A DNA stretch of 64,000 bases from Sulfitobacter sp. OXR-159 (GCF_034377145.1 NZ_CP139707.1:939001-1003000); one strand, 5' to 3'. Numbered from the stretch's first letter, positions 26,545-37,059 are shown. The notes: generated by a model from the sequence alone, not told the origin. A program made the numbers and translations.

Positions 26545-28686
26545 ATGACATCCGACCAAAAGGACGCCAAGACACGCTGGAAGGAACTGGCCACGGGCGA
26601 ATTGCGCGGACGCAGCCTTGATGATCTGACGTGGAAGACGTTGGAGGGGATCGACGTACAACCGCTCTATACCGCCGACGACGTGAACGGGCTGGAGCAT
26701 CTCGGCAGCATTCCCGGCGAAGCGCCGTTTACGCGCGGCGTGAAGGCGACGATGTACGCGGGCCGTCCTTGGACGATCCGGCAATATGCAGGTTTTTCGA
26801 CGGCTGAGGAATCCAACGCCTTTTACCGCCGCGCGCTGGCCGCCGGGCAGCAGGGTGTTTCGGTGGCCTTTGATCTGGCAACGCACCGGGGCTATGACAG
26901 CGATCACCCGCGCGTTGAGGGCGATGTGGGCAAGGCCGGTGTGGCCATCGATTCGGTTGAGGATATGAAAATCCTCTTCGACGGCATTCCGCTGGATCAG
27001 GTGTCGGTCTCCATGACGATGAACGGCGCGGTGATCCCGATCCTCGCCAATTTCATCGTGGCTGGCGAAGAGCAGGGCCACGACCGCGCCAAGCTCTCGG
27101 GGACGATCCAGAATGACATCCTCAAGGAATTCATGGTGCGCAACACCTATGTCTACCCGCCGGAACCGTCGATGCGGATCATCGGGGACATCATCGAATA
27201 CACCTCGGACCACATGCCGAAGTTCAACTCGATCTCGATCTCGGGCTACCACATGCAGGAGGCGGGCGCGAACCTCGTGCAAGAGCTGGCCTTCACCATC
27301 GCGGACGGGCGCGAATATGTGCGCACCGCGATCGCCGCCGGCATGGACGTGGACCGTTTCGCGCCGCGTCTGTCGTTCTTCTTTGCCATCGGCATGAACT
27401 TCTTCATGGAGGCCGCCAAACTGCGCGCCGCGCGTCTGCTTTGGTCGCGGGTCATGGAGGAGTTCGAACCGAAAAACCCCAAGTCGTCGATGTTGCGCAC
27501 CCATTGCCAGACCTCTGGCGTGAGCCTCGCGGAACAGGACCCCTACAACAACGTGGTGCGCACCGCTTACGAGGCGCTGTCCGCCGTGCTGGGCGGTACG
27601 CAATCGCTGCACACCAACTCGCTTGATGAGGCAATCGGCCTGCCGACGGAGCATTCTGCCCGCATCGCTCGGAACACCCAGCTGATCCTGCAAGAAGAGA
27701 CCGGCATCACTAACGTCGTCGACCCGCTCGCGGGCAGCTACTACGTCGAGAAGCTGACCGCTGATCTGGCCGAAGCAGCGTGGAATCTGATCGAGGAAGT
27801 TGAAGAGATGGGCGGCATGACCAAGGCCGTGGCCTCCGGCATGCCGAAACTGCGCATCGAGGAAGCCGCGGCCCAGCGTCAGGCGGGCATCGACCGTGGC
27901 ACCGAGGTGATCGTGGGCGTCAACAAGTACCGCCGCGACAAGGAAGAGCCGATCGACATCTTGGACGTGGACAACGTCAAGGTCCGCGCCGGTCAGGTTG
28001 CGCGGCTGGAGCGTATCCGGGCCGAGCGGGACGACGCGGCATGCACCGCCGCCTTGGCGGAACTGACACGGCGGTCCGCCGAGGGCGGCAACCTGCTCGA
28101 CGCGGCGGTTGAAGCCGCGCGCGCACGCGCCACAGTGGGAGAAATCAGCATGGCGATGGAGAAAGAATTCGGGCGGCACCGGGCCGAGGTCAAGACGCTC
28201 TCGGGCGTCTATGGCGCGGCCTATGAGGGCGACGCGGGCTTTGCTGACATCCAGAAATCGGTCGATGAGTTCGCCGAGGCCGAAGGCCGCCGCCCGCGCA
28301 TGTTGGTGGTCAAGATGGGCCAAGACGGGCACGACCGGGGCGCTAAGGTGATCGCCACGGCTTTCGCTGATATCGGCTTTGACGTGGACGTGGGCCCGCT
28401 GTTCCAGACGCCCGCCGAGGCCGCGCAGGATGCGGTGGACAATGACGTGCATGTCGTCGGCATCTCCAGCCAAGCGGCGGGGCATAAGACATTGGCACCG
28501 CAACTTATTCAGGCGCTGAAGGGTGCAGGGGCCGAGGATATTCTGGTGATCTGTGGCGGCGTCATTCCGCAACAGGATTACAAGTTTTTGCAGGACGCGG
28601 GCGTCAAGGCGATCTTTGGCCCGGGGACGAACATCCCGACGGCTGCGCAGGATATCCTCAAGCTGATCCGCGAGACCCGGAAGTGA
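26545..28686 (+). CDS. scpA: Methylmalonyl-CoA mutase
   Basis: 713-aa adenosylcobalamin enzyme converting methylmalonyl-CoA to succinyl-CoA. The TIM barrel (residues 1-560) shows [20 protein letters not shown] and [17 protein letters not shown]. The C-terminal B12 domain has the base-off motif [11 protein letters not shown], which carries the cobalt-ligating His. Length is that of single-chain mutases. It completes the propionyl-CoA route with PccA/PccB; the epimerase is not in the window. Its stop overlaps the start of the GNAT gene by one base. Confidence 0.97.
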   Translation: MTSDQKDAKTRWKELATGELRGRSLDDLTWKTLEGIDVQPLYTADDVNGLEHLGSIPGEAPFTRGVKATMYAGRPWTIRQYAGFSTAEESNAFYRRALAAGQQGVSVAFDLATHRGYDSDHPRVEGDVGKAGVAIDSVEDMKILFDGIPLDQVSVSMTMNGAVIPILANFIVAGEEQGHDRAKLSGTIQNDILKEFMVRNTYVYPPEPSMRIIGDIIEYTSDHMPKFNSISISGYHMQEAGANLVQELAFTIADGREYVRTAIAAGMDVDRFAPRLSFFFAIGMNFFMEAAKLRAARLLWSRVMEEFEPKNPKSSMLRTHCQTSGVSLAEQDPYNNVVRTAYEALSAVLGGTQSLHTNSLDEAIGLPTEHSARIARNTQLILQEETGITNVVDPLAGSYYVEKLTADLAEAAWNLIEEVEEMGGMTKAVASGMPKLRIEEAAAQRQAGIDRGTEVIVGVNKYRRDKEEPIDILDVDNVKVRAGQVARLERIRAERDDAACTAALAELTRRSAEGGNLLDAAVEAARARATVGEISMAMEKEFGRHRAEVKTLSGVYGAAYEGDAGFADIQKSVDEFAEAEGRRPRMLVVKMGQDGHDRGAKVIATAFADIGFDVDVGPLFQTPAEAAQDAVDNDVHVVGISSQAAGHKTLAPQLIQALKGAGAEDILVICGGVIPQQDYKFLQDAGVKAIFGPGTNIPTAAQDILKLIRETRK

Positions 28687-29207
28687 TGCAGGCTGAAACG
28701 GGCGCGGCCCAAACGGGCCGCGCGATCCGCCCGGCAGGGCGGCGCGATGCCGCTGCCGTGGCGGGCCTATGGAACGGCATGATCCGCGTCAGCCTCTCGA
28801 CCTTTACCACCGACGAAAAGACGCCAGAGGATATCACCGCGCTGATCGCCGCCCGCGCCGGTGCCTTCTGGGTGGCCGAAGACTCAGGGCAAGTCATGGG
28901 TTTTGTCACCTACGGCAGCTTTCGCGGCGGTCCGGGCTACGGCGCGACGGTCGAACATAGCATCGTGTTGTCGGACGCCGCACAGGGGCAGGGGCTGGGG
29001 CGCGGCTTGATGACGCGGGCGGTCGAGGCGGCAGCGGCGCAGGGCCATCACGTCATGGTCGCCGCGATCAGCAGCGCCAATCCGGGCGCTGTGACTTTCC
29101 ATGAAAAACTGGGCTTTGCGCAGGTGGGCCGGATGCCCGAAGTCGGGCGCAAACACGGCCAATGGCTTGATCTGATCTTGATGCAAAAAACCCTGTCAGC
29201 ATCCTGA
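28686..29207 (+). CDS. GNAT N-acetyltransferase, phosphinothricin-type
   Basis: 173-aa acetyl-CoA-dependent transferase. The GNAT core is complete: GFVTYGSFRGGPGYGATVEHSIVL, the acetyl-CoA loop (AAQGQGLGRGLMTRAVEAA) and ISSANPGAVTFHEKLGFAQVG near the end. This arrangement (YGSFR..., H-S-I/V-Y/V) is that of the phosphinothricin/methionine-sulfone acetyltransferase branch; natural substrate unknown. The ATG at 28686 overlaps the scpA stop, so it is probably co-translated. Confidence 0.85.
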   Translation: MQAETGAAQTGRAIRPAGRRDAAAVAGLWNGMIRVSLSTFTTDEKTPEDITALIAARAGAFWVAEDSGQVMGFVTYGSFRGGPGYGATVEHSIVLSDAAQGQGLGRGLMTRAVEAAAAQGHHVMVAAISSANPGAVTFHEKLGFAQVGRMPEVGRKHGQWLDLILMQKTLSAS

Positions 29208-29259
29208 CTTCCCCGGTGCCAGCGGTTAAGCTGGGGGCCGAATACCAAAGGGTCAGCCC

Positions 29260-29940
29260 ATGTCGATCTGGACGCGCATCTCCGAAGCTTTGTCAGCCCT
29301 CACCGCGGGCGAGGGGCTGTCGGCCGTTTTTGACCGTCTGCGCAGCCCGCCCGAACGTTCGGTCGCCTTTACCATCGCAGTCATCGCCTTGGGCGCGAAG
29401 ATGGCCAAGGCTGATGGGCTGGTGACCCGCGACGAGGTGACCGCCTTTCGCGAAGTGTTCCAGATTGCCGAAGGGGACCAAGACGGCGCTGCGCGGGTCT
29501 TTAACCTTGCGCGGCAGGATGTCACCGGGTTTGAGGAATACGCGAAACGCATCGCCAGCATGTTCAACGACCAGCCCGAGATGCTGCATGATCTGATGGA
29601 GGGGCTGTTTCACATCGCCATGGCCGATGGCATCTATCACCCGAACGAAAACGCCTTTCTCGAAGATGTGGCTGCGATCTTTGGCATGGGAGAGGAGGCT
29701 TTTGCCTCGCTCAAAGCGCGGTTCGTGCCCGACAGCTCGCCCCTGCCGCGCACAGTTCTGGGCATCGGCCCCCATGCCACGCTTGAGGAAGCCCGCAAGG
29801 CGTGGCGGCGGTTGGTACGGGAGAACCATCCCGACGCGCTGGTGGCGCGGGGCTTGCCGCAAGAAGCCATCAAAATGGCCGAAAAACGCATGATCGACAT
29901 CAACCGCGCGTGGGAAACGATCTCGGGCAAACACGCTTGA
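29260..29940 (+). CDS. TerB/DjlA-like protein with C-terminal J-domain
   Basis: 226 aa. The N-terminal two thirds is a TerB-like helical domain (AVIALGAKMAKADGLVTRDEV, ADGIYHPNENAFLED), in which paired acidic residues may bind metal. Residues about 160-226 are a J-domain with the HPD motif (VRENHPDALVARG), which would stimulate DnaK. This is the DjlA-like arrangement without a membrane anchor. The stop TGA shares an A with the ATG of the next gene, indicating coupling. Confidence 0.87.
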   Translation: MSIWTRISEALSALTAGEGLSAVFDRLRSPPERSVAFTIAVIALGAKMAKADGLVTRDEVTAFREVFQIAEGDQDGAARVFNLARQDVTGFEEYAKRIASMFNDQPEMLHDLMEGLFHIAMADGIYHPNENAFLEDVAAIFGMGEEAFASLKARFVPDSSPLPRTVLGIGPHATLEEARKAWRRLVRENHPDALVARGLPQEAIKMAEKRMIDINRAWETISGKHA

Positions 29941-30941
29941 TGCGCATCGCGACTTACAATGTCGAGTGGTTCGCGAGCCTTTTTGACGATGACAATCAGC
30001 TCTACGACGACGGTGAATGGTCTTCGCGCTATCAGGTGACCCGTGCGCAGCAGACGGCGGCTTTGGGGCTGGTTTTCGGCGCGCTGGATGCCGATGCGGT
30101 GATGGTGATTGAGGCGCCGAACCAAGGGCGGCGGCAGTCCACCGTGGCAGCGTTAAAGCATTTCGCCGCGCGGTTTGCCTTACGCGCGCGGGAGGCCGTC
30201 ATGGGGTTCTCCAACGATACAGAGCAAGAGATTGCGCTGCTTTATGACCCCGATAAGCTCACGGCCCGCCATGCGCCGCTGGCCGCTGCTGATGCCCCGC
30301 GCTTTGATCAGACACTACGGATTGATCTTGACGTGGATGCGACAGAGGATGCCGTGGTCTTCTCCAAACCGCCGCTGGAGTTGGAGGTGACCACGAAGGC
30401 TGGGTTTGCTTTTCAGATGATCGGCGCGCATCTGAAATCCAAAGCGCCCCATGGGGCCAAGTCGGAGGCCGATGTGCTGCGCATCGCCATCGCCAACAGG
30501 CGCAAGCAGTTGGCGCAGGCGATCTGGCTCAGGCGGCGGATCGATACGCATCTGGCGGCAGATCGGCCGGTGATGGTGATGGGTGATCTGAACGACGGGC
30601 CGGGGCTGGATGAGTTCGAGAGCCTGTTTGGGCGGTCTTCGGTCGAGATTGTGCTGGGGGAGGGGGCGGGGGCGCTCTTTGATCCGCATGCCAAACAGGC
30701 GCTTAGCCGACGTTTGGGGGCCGCGCCCACCAGCGCGCGGTTTTGGATCGCGCCCGAAGAACGCTTCCTTCAGGCGCTATTGGACTACATCATGGTCACG
30801 CCGCAAATTCAGGCCCGGGATGCCCGCTGGCGCATTTGGCACCCGATGGATGACCCCGCCTGCTGGCAAAACGTGGCCCTGCGTGATGCGCTTCTTGCGG
30901 CGTCGGATCACTTTCCGGTCACGCTGGATGTCGACCTTTAG
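29940..30941 (+). CDS. Endonuclease/exonuclease/phosphatase family protein
   Basis: 333-aa hydrolase with the EEP fold. MRIATYNVEWFASLF provides the first catalytic Asn, MVIEAPNQGRR the Glu, IGAHLKSK, VMVMGDLNDGPG the Asp/Asn and SDHFPVTLDVDL the final Asp-His. Mg2+-dependent hydrolysis of nucleic acid or a phosphodiester is expected; no signal peptide is seen. It overlaps the upstream TerB/J-domain gene by one base. Confidence 0.88.
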   Translation: MRIATYNVEWFASLFDDDNQLYDDGEWSSRYQVTRAQQTAALGLVFGALDADAVMVIEAPNQGRRQSTVAALKHFAARFALRAREAVMGFSNDTEQEIALLYDPDKLTARHAPLAAADAPRFDQTLRIDLDVDATEDAVVFSKPPLELEVTTKAGFAFQMIGAHLKSKAPHGAKSEADVLRIAIANRRKQLAQAIWLRRRIDTHLAADRPVMVMGDLNDGPGLDEFESLFGRSSVEIVLGEGAGALFDPHAKQALSRRLGAAPTSARFWIAPEERFLQALLDYIMVTPQIQARDARWRIWHPMDDPACWQNVALRDALLAASDHFPVTLDVDL

Positions 30942-31006
30942 GCGGGCTTGTGCCCGTGCATCGGCAGAAGACTAGAAATCCCGAACGCGCCGCCTACATC
31001 AATTGC

Positions 31007-31384
31007 ATGACACGTTTCATGCCCCTTATCGCCCTTTGCACGATGCTGCCGCTCGCGGCCCACGCGCAAGAGGACAACGAAGAACGCGGCCTCGGCTTGA
31101 TGGAGCGCGGCGCGCAGATGTTCATGGACGGGATTATGGATGAAATGGGCCCGGTCATGGAAGGCTTCGAAGGCTTTACCGAAGCCATGCGCCCCGCCCT
31201 GCGTGATTTCGCGCGGGAGATGGGGCCGAAGCTGACGGAACTGTTGGATGAGGTTGAAGACTGGAGCGCATACCAAGCGCCCGAGATGCAGCCCAACGGC
31301 GATATCATCATTCGCCGCAAGCCGGATCATCCGATGGTGCCACCAGACACGCCGACCGAGCCTGCCCCCCAGATCGACCTGTAA
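31007..31384 (+). CDS. Small exported protein of unknown function
   Basis: 125 aa with a signal peptide (RFMPLIALCTMLPLAAHAQ). The mature part is acidic and helical (GLMERGAQMFMDGIMDEMGP, EMGPKLTELLDEVEDWSAYQAPE) and ends in a Pro-rich tail. Relatives in roseobacters are sometimes labelled AAA+ ATPase in databases, but no Walker motif or room for an ATPase domain is present, so that label should not be copied. Probably periplasmic. It converges on ppx with a 6-base gap. Confidence 0.75.
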   Translation: MTRFMPLIALCTMLPLAAHAQEDNEERGLGLMERGAQMFMDGIMDEMGPVMEGFEGFTEAMRPALRDFAREMGPKLTELLDEVEDWSAYQAPEMQPNGDIIIRRKPDHPMVPPDTPTEPAPQIDL

Positions 31385-31390
31385 CCCGGG

Positions 31391-32974
31391 CTATTTCGGA
31401 GGGCGCTTGCCGGTGCGCACATGGACTTCGGCGTCAAGCGATTTGGCGAGCGAGTTCAGTCGGGCCTCTGCGACCTCACCGAAGAGCGGCACCATGTCGG
31501 GGGTGAGCCACAGTTCCAACTGCTTTTTCTTGGGGAACCAGCGCAATTCGCCGCGCTGTTCGCCCTTGTCCATCCAGAGCATCGCACCAAAGCGCATGGC
31601 CTTGCCAAGGATCTCGGCCTCCAACCGGGTCTTTTCGTCGACCATCTCATAGAGGTCTTCGAACCGGGTGTTTTCCCGTTTGTTGGAATAACGGTGCAGC
31701 AGCGCCAGCCCCAGATAAATCCGCTCCGCGTGTTTGAGCCCGCCAAGGTTGGCGCGGGTGGCGTTGTCAAAACAGGTCTCGGCCCGGTAGTCGGGATGCG
31801 CGCGCCAGCTGACATCATGCAGGAGGCAGGCCGCTTTGACCAACCGCCTGCGCGCATGCGGGGCAGAGCGGTAGAGCGGCAGGATGAAGTTATAGAGCAC
31901 CTTACCAAAGCCGGGCATCCGCGCGTCTTTGGCTTCGGCGAAATAGCAGGCCTCAATCAGCGGATCACGGTCGCGCAGGCGTTGCGGCATCTGCTCATAG
32001 AGCATGCCTTCGCGGATGCCGTAGCTGGAAATGGCGATGTCTTTGGGGCGGAAGGTTTTGACCAGACGGCTTAGCACCTCGGCGGCGTAGGGCACCAGTG
32101 ACATCCGGCTCGACGACACGCCACAGGCGCTGCGCAACTCTTCCAAATCAGAGGCTTGGATGAACTTCACCGTCTCCCGGACCGAGGTCACGGTCATGCG
32201 GTATTCATGCAGAACATGCAGCGGATAGCCCCGGCGGTACATGTCGATCCGCGCGATAGCGCGCCATGAGCCGCCTACAAGGAACAGCCGGTCGCGCTGG
32301 TTGCCCATCTTTTCCTGAAGGCCGGTGATGACCTCTTTGATATGGGCGTGCCGCCCCTTGGCACCGCCCTTGAGATCGCGCAATTTCAGCGGCCCGAGTT
32401 GCGAGGTCACCCGCCGCCCGACGCGCCCACCAGAGATTTCCGCCAGTTCCATCGAAGAGCCGCCGATGTCGCAGACAAGGCCGTAAGCGCCGGGCCAGCC
32501 CAGCAGCACCCCTTGGGCCGAAAGCCGGGCCTCTTCCTCGCCGTCAATCACCCAGATGCGCAGGCCGGTTTCGCGCAGCACATCGGCGCAGAACTCGCGC
32601 CCATCGCTGGCATCGCGCACCGCTGCGGTGGCAACGACCGTGAGTTCCGACAGGCCCATGCCATCGGCCAGCTTGCTGAACCGCCGCAGCGCCGAGAGGG
32701 CACGGGCGCGGCCTTCGGGCGACAAGTGGCCGGTCTCAGACATGCCAGCGCCAAGGGCACACATGATCTTTTCGTTGTAGAAGTAGGCCGGAGAGCGCGC
32801 CGCGCCGTCGAACACCACAAGGCGGACAGAGTTCGAGCCCACATCCACCACGCCCACCCGCGCCAGCGCGCGCGCACCCGGATCCTGAAACAACGGTTTC
32901 GCGAAAAGGCCCAGTTCCGCCACGCCGGTCTCAGGGACGGGGGCGGCTCGGGAAGGGTCGGTCTGGTCTGCCAT
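31391..32974 (-). CDS. ppx: Exopolyphosphatase (Ppx/GppA)
   Basis: 527-aa enzyme of the ASKHA fold that removes terminal phosphates from polyphosphate and/or converts pppGpp. VGVVDVGSNSVRLVVFDG is the first phosphate loop, VATAAVRDASDG follows, and LVCDIGGSSMELAEI is the second loop. The C-terminal half is an HD-like helical domain (LHDVSWRAHPDYR). The ATG at 32974 follows AGGAG; a TTG one codon earlier is less likely. It lies downstream of ppk, so the polyphosphate-making and -degrading genes are neighbours. Confidence 0.94.
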   Translation of the reverse strand: MADQTDPSRAAPVPETGVAELGLFAKPLFQDPGARALARVGVVDVGSNSVRLVVFDGAARSPAYFYNEKIMCALGAGMSETGHLSPEGRARALSALRRFSKLADGMGLSELTVVATAAVRDASDGREFCADVLRETGLRIWVIDGEEEARLSAQGVLLGWPGAYGLVCDIGGSSMELAEISGGRVGRRVTSQLGPLKLRDLKGGAKGRHAHIKEVITGLQEKMGNQRDRLFLVGGSWRAIARIDMYRRGYPLHVLHEYRMTVTSVRETVKFIQASDLEELRSACGVSSSRMSLVPYAAEVLSRLVKTFRPKDIAISSYGIREGMLYEQMPQRLRDRDPLIEACYFAEAKDARMPGFGKVLYNFILPLYRSAPHARRRLVKAACLLHDVSWRAHPDYRAETCFDNATRANLGGLKHAERIYLGLALLHRYSNKRENTRFEDLYEMVDEKTRLEAEILGKAMRFGAMLWMDKGEQRGELRWFPKKKQLELWLTPDMVPLFGEVAEARLNSLAKSLDAEVHVRTGKRPPK

Positions 32975-33058
32975 CAATGCTCCTGCGGGCCATCCGTTTG
33001 AAGGGATAATTGGCGCAGGGGCGCGGTGAGGTCAATTGCTAACGGACCTCTCTATAGG

Positions 33059-35233
33059 TCAATCCTCGGTATGGGTCAGCTTGGGCACATCCGACGCCCC
33101 CGCGCTGCCGCGCCCCGAAAGCGAGGGGTTTTCCATAAAGAAGCGGTGGCAGTTAAACGCGAACGTCCCCTCCGGCACGGCGGGCCGGGTGAATTTGCCA
33201 TCCGGCCCCATGACCCAGCTTTGCGCAACGTCAGCCAGATTGGCGGCCATGATCTGGCTGGTGATCTGCGCCTTGACGGTCGGGTTCTCGATCTCGACCA
33301 AAGTCTCGACCCGGCGGTTGAGGTTGCGGCCCATCCAGTCAGCGGAAGACATGAAAACCCGCGCTTTTTTATGCGGCAGCCCGTGGCCGTTGCCGACGCA
33401 GACAATGCGACTGTGTTCCAGAAAACGGCCAATGATGGATTTGACGCGAATGTTGTCCGACAGCCCCTTAACGCCGGGGCGCAGCCCGCAGATGCCGCGA
33501 ATGACAAGGCTGATTTCCACTCCCGCTTGGCTGGCATCATAAAGCGCGTCGATCACCTCGGCGTCGATCAGGGCGTTCATCTTGGCCCAGATCACGGCAG
33601 GCCGCCCGGCGCGAGCATGGTCAGCCTCGGTGGCGATCATCTCAAGCAGGCGCGGCTTGAGCGTGGTGGGGGAAATGGCGAGGTTTTCCAACTGCTCTGG
33701 CGGGGCATAGCCTGAGAGGAAGTTGAAGACTTTCGTGGCATCGCGCCCAAGGCTCGAGTCGCAGGTGAAAAGCGACAGATCCGTATAGATCCGCGCGGTG
33801 ATCGGGTGGTAGTTGCCGGTGCCGTAGTGGGTATAGGTCACCAGTTGATCGCCTTCGCGGCGTACCACGGTCGAGATCTTGGCGTGGGTCTTGAGGTCGA
33901 GAAAGCCATAGACCACATGCGCGCCCGCGCGTTCCAAGCGGCGTGACTGGCGGATATTGGCGGCCTCATCAAAGCGGGCTTTCAGTTCAACCAAGGCGGT
34001 GACGGATTTACCATCCTCGGCAGCCTCGCAGAGCGCGCTGACAATCGGGCTGTCGCGTGAGGTGCGGTAGAGCGTCTGTTTGATCGCCACCACGTCGGGA
34101 TCCCGCGCCGCTTGGGCAAGGAAGCGCACCACCATATCAAAGGTCTCATAGGGGTGGTGCAGCAGCATGTCCTTTTGCCGGATCGCGGCGAACATATCGC
34201 CATCGTGGTCGCTGACGCGCTCGGGCACACGCGGGGTGAACTGCGGCCACAGAAGGTCGGGCCGGGCGTCGGTTACCAGTTTCGACAGATCGGCGATGCC
34301 GAGCATGCCTTCGATTTCGATCACGTCTTGGGGCCGCACGCAAAGCTCGCGCATGACGACGGATTTCAGCTTTTCCGGGGCGCCGGCGGAATGGGTCAGA
34401 CGCACGACCTCCCCCCGGCGGCGGCGTTTCAGGGCGACTTCGAATTCCCGCACGAGGTCTTCGGCCTCGTCTTCCACTTCAAGATCGCTGTCGCGCAGCA
34501 CGCGGAATTCGAAATGCGCTTTGAGTTTGTAGCCCGGAAAGAGGTTGGGGATGTTGATGATCAACAGGTCTTCGAGCTGCAGGTAGCGCAGGCAACCATC
34601 GGGCGCGGGCAGGGGCACGAAGCGGTCGATCTGGCCGGGAATCGGCAGCAGCGCTTGCAGGGGGCGTTTGTCGCGGCTGCGTTCCAGTTGCAAAGCCAGC
34701 GCATAGCCGGTGTTGGGGATGAAGGGGAAGGGATGTGCCGGGTCAATCGCCAGCGGCGACAGCACGGCGAAGACTTGGTTGAGAAAGACCCCTTCGAGAT
34801 GTTTGTGGTCCGCCTCGGTCAGGTCGGCGGCGCGTTCCAGCATGATGTTCTGCGCGTCCATCTCGGTCATGAGGTCAACCAGCACACGCTGTTGGGACAT
34901 CATCAGGTTGCGCGCGTCTTCGTTGATCAGCACCAATTGCTCACCGGGGCTCAGCCCATCGGCGGCGGCGGTGGTATTGCCCGCTTGGGCCAGTTCGCGC
35001 AGCCCCGCGACCCGCACGGTATAGAATTCATCCAGATTGGTGGCTGAAATCGACAGAAAGCGCAGCCGTTCCAGCAGCGGCACGCGCGGGTTCTCGGCTT
35101 CTTCCAGCACCCGCCAGTTGAAGTCGAGCCAGCTTAGCTCACGGTTAAAGAAACGGCCCGGCCCGGCGGTATCAAGCTCGGGCAGATCGGTGGCGGGCGG
35201 AAAGGGCGCTTGCAGGAAATCAGCTTGGGTCAT
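33059..35233 (-). CDS. ppk: Polyphosphate kinase 1
   Basis: 724-aa PPK1 that reversibly makes polyphosphate from ATP. N-terminal domain (FFNRELSWLDFNWRVLEEA), head domain, and two phospholipase-D-like C-terminal domains with SADWMGRNLNRRVE; the autophosphorylated His lies in VTYTHYGTGNYHP. Length is normal. Downstream of hdaA (61 bases) and upstream of ppx (84 bases) on the same strand, it forms the familiar alphaproteobacterial hdaA-ppk-ppx group. Confidence 0.97.
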   Translation of the reverse strand: MTQADFLQAPFPPATDLPELDTAGPGRFFNRELSWLDFNWRVLEEAENPRVPLLERLRFLSISATNLDEFYTVRVAGLRELAQAGNTTAAADGLSPGEQLVLINEDARNLMMSQQRVLVDLMTEMDAQNIMLERAADLTEADHKHLEGVFLNQVFAVLSPLAIDPAHPFPFIPNTGYALALQLERSRDKRPLQALLPIPGQIDRFVPLPAPDGCLRYLQLEDLLIINIPNLFPGYKLKAHFEFRVLRDSDLEVEDEAEDLVREFEVALKRRRRGEVVRLTHSAGAPEKLKSVVMRELCVRPQDVIEIEGMLGIADLSKLVTDARPDLLWPQFTPRVPERVSDHDGDMFAAIRQKDMLLHHPYETFDMVVRFLAQAARDPDVVAIKQTLYRTSRDSPIVSALCEAAEDGKSVTALVELKARFDEAANIRQSRRLERAGAHVVYGFLDLKTHAKISTVVRREGDQLVTYTHYGTGNYHPITARIYTDLSLFTCDSSLGRDATKVFNFLSGYAPPEQLENLAISPTTLKPRLLEMIATEADHARAGRPAVIWAKMNALIDAEVIDALYDASQAGVEISLVIRGICGLRPGVKGLSDNIRVKSIIGRFLEHSRIVCVGNGHGLPHKKARVFMSSADWMGRNLNRRVETLVEIENPTVKAQITSQIMAANLADVAQSWVMGPDGKFTRPAVPEGTFAFNCHRFFMENPSLSGRGSAGASDVPKLTHTED

Positions 35234-35294
35234 GCGGGCCTCATGACATTGGAATGTAACGGGTTTGCGAAGGCTTGCGTTAATTATTCCAGTA

Positions 35295-35975
35295 TCACGC
35301 GCGGGGCGGGGCGATGTCCAGCACCTGCGCGGCCAGTGCGCGAGTCAACGGGCGCTTCTGCGCAAGGCTGGCGGCATCCAGCCGGTCAACCAGCGCGATG
35401 GCAGCGGCAAAGGAACGATCCATCCGGGTCATCAGGTAGTTGATCAACTCCGGTTTCGGCGTCAACTGCCGGTCGGCCAGAAGCTTGACCAGCAGTGCGG
35501 AAAGCAGTGCGTCATCGGGTGCTTCCATCTCGACCATCGTGGCGCCGCGCATCCGGCTGACCAGATCGGGCAGCGTCAGCCCCCAATGGGCCACCGGCCC
35601 CGTGCCGGTGAGCAAAAGCGCCTGCCCCTCGGCCAGTACGAGGTTGTGCAGGTGAAACAGGGCCGTTTGCGCTTCTGCGTTCCCGGCGATCAGATGGACA
35701 TCTTCGACGGCGAGGGGGCCGCGGGCGAGGGCGGGAATGTCGGCCTCCAGCAGGTCGGCAGCACTGATGATGCGGGCGCCCGACAAGTCCGCCCAAACAT
35801 GCGTCAGATGCGTCTTGCCCGAGCCTTGCGGCCCGGTCAGCGCCAGCTTGCCGCCGGCCCAACCCCGCCAGCCGTCGACCATCGCCATCGCCATCGCGTT
35901 GGAGGGGGCGACAAAGAAAGCATCGCGGCCCAGAGCCGTTCGGCTGGGCAGGTTCAACCCGAGTTGATGGGCCAT
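35295..35975 (-). CDS. hdaA: DnaA-like regulatory protein HdaA
   Basis: 226-aa protein related to the AAA+ domain of DnaA but lacking the DNA-binding domain. QLGLNLPSRTALGRDAFFVAPSN carries an N-terminal clamp-binding-like motif (QLGLNLP). GPQGSGKTHL is Walker A, and the sensor region is short. HdaA with the beta clamp stimulates ATP hydrolysis by DnaA and blocks re-initiation. The ATG at 35975 begins one base after the perM-like stop. Confidence 0.9.
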   Translation of the reverse strand: MAHQLGLNLPSRTALGRDAFFVAPSNAMAMAMVDGWRGWAGGKLALTGPQGSGKTHLTHVWADLSGARIISAADLLEADIPALARGPLAVEDVHLIAGNAEAQTALFHLHNLVLAEGQALLLTGTGPVAHWGLTLPDLVSRMRGATMVEMEAPDDALLSALLVKLLADRQLTPKPELINYLMTRMDRSFAAAIALVDRLDAASLAQKRPLTRALAAQVLDIAPPRA

Positions 35976-35976
35976 G

Positions 35977-37059
35977 TCAGCGGATGTCCTCGTCGACCGT
36001 CGTTTCAGGCTCACGGCCCATGTACAGCACGCTTTCACGGTACCGCGCCGTAGCGAAACGCGCGATCACCCCGATGGCGGCGGCCACGGGCACCGCGACC
36101 AGCAGCCCGACGAAGCCAAAGAGTGTGCCAAAGACCGACAGCGCCAGCAGCAGCCAGACCGGATGCAGCCCGACGGAGTTGCCGACCAGCTTCGGCGTTA
36201 GCAGATTGCCCTCGACGATCTGGCCCAGCACAAAGATTCCCGCGACCAGCCCGATCGACACCCAGTCGCCCCAGAATTGGAACAGCGCCAGCCCGATCGC
36301 CAGCGCCCCACCGATCAATGCGCCGAGGTAGGGGATGAAAGTAACCAAACCGGCCACGAAACCGACGACGAGGCCGAACTGCAGCCCCACCAGCATCAGC
36401 GCCACGGCGTAATAGGTGCCAAGGATCAGGCAGACCGTGCCCATGCCGCGTACGAAGGAGGCGAGTGTCGCATCGATCTCCCGCGCCAATTGCCGGATCG
36501 TCGGCGCATGGTCGCGCGGCAGCAGCCGGTCAATGGCGGCAACCATGCGGTCCCAGTCGAGCAGCAGATAGACGGCGACCACGGGGACGATGACGAACAA
36601 GAGCAGGATGTTGATCAGCGAGGCAAAGGAGGCCAGTGCGGTTTGAAACAGCTCACCACCGCGTTCTTGGATCGTCGTGCCCAAGGTGGTCAGCGAGGTG
36701 CGCAGCGTCGAATCGTCGTCCAACAGCGAGGGGAAACGGTCGGTGATGAAATCGGTGAAATTGCGAGTGACCTTGGGCGCGGTCTCGATCAGGTTGACGG
36801 TTTGGTTCACCAGCGTCGGGATGACCAAAAGCGCCATCAGCACGAAGATCAAAAGAGCCGCCACGGTGATCAGCGCCGTGGCCATCACACGGCTCAGCCC
36901 CAGTCGCTCCAGCCGGTCGGCCACCGGATCGAGGAAATAGGCAATCGCCCCGCCCAGCAGGAAGGGCAGCAGCACGTCGCCCATGAACCACAACGCCACC
37001 ATGAACACCGCCGCAGCGATGCCCCAGTATTTCAGTTGGTCTCGGATTGGCAGGGCCAT
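35977..37059 (-). CDS. AI-2E/PerM-family membrane transporter
   Basis: 360-aa inner-membrane protein of the AI-2E family, with about seven to eight helices. Early helices MALPIRDQLKYWGIAAAVFMVALWF and GGAIAYFLDPVADRLERLGLSR, a long amphipathic middle part, and FIPYLGALIGGALAIGLALF and LTPKLVGNSVGLHPVWLLLALS near the end are family marks. Members export diverse solutes or Na+. It is first of the perM-hdaA-ppk-ppx series. Confidence 0.88.
   Translation of the reverse strand: MALPIRDQLKYWGIAAAVFMVALWFMGDVLLPFLLGGAIAYFLDPVADRLERLGLSRVMATALITVAALLIFVLMALLVIPTLVNQTVNLIETAPKVTRNFTDFITDRFPSLLDDDSTLRTSLTTLGTTIQERGGELFQTALASFASLINILLLFVIVPVVAVYLLLDWDRMVAAIDRLLPRDHAPTIRQLAREIDATLASFVRGMGTVCLILGTYYAVALMLVGLQFGLVVGFVAGLVTFIPYLGALIGGALAIGLALFQFWGDWVSIGLVAGIFVLGQIVEGNLLTPKLVGNSVGLHPVWLLLALSVFGTLFGFVGLLVAVPVAAAIGVIARFATARYRESVLYMGREPETTVDEDIR

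Noticed and set aside
26524..28572. 682-codon minus-strand frame antisense to scpA
   Set aside because: It is a His/Arg-rich mirror of the high-GC codon pattern of scpA. The same applies to the long antisense frames over pccA (24088-25749), pccB (20076-21452) and proS (37270-38676).
31007..31384. AAA+ ATPase label often given to this protein type
   Set aside because: No Walker A or B motif and only about 105 mature residues.
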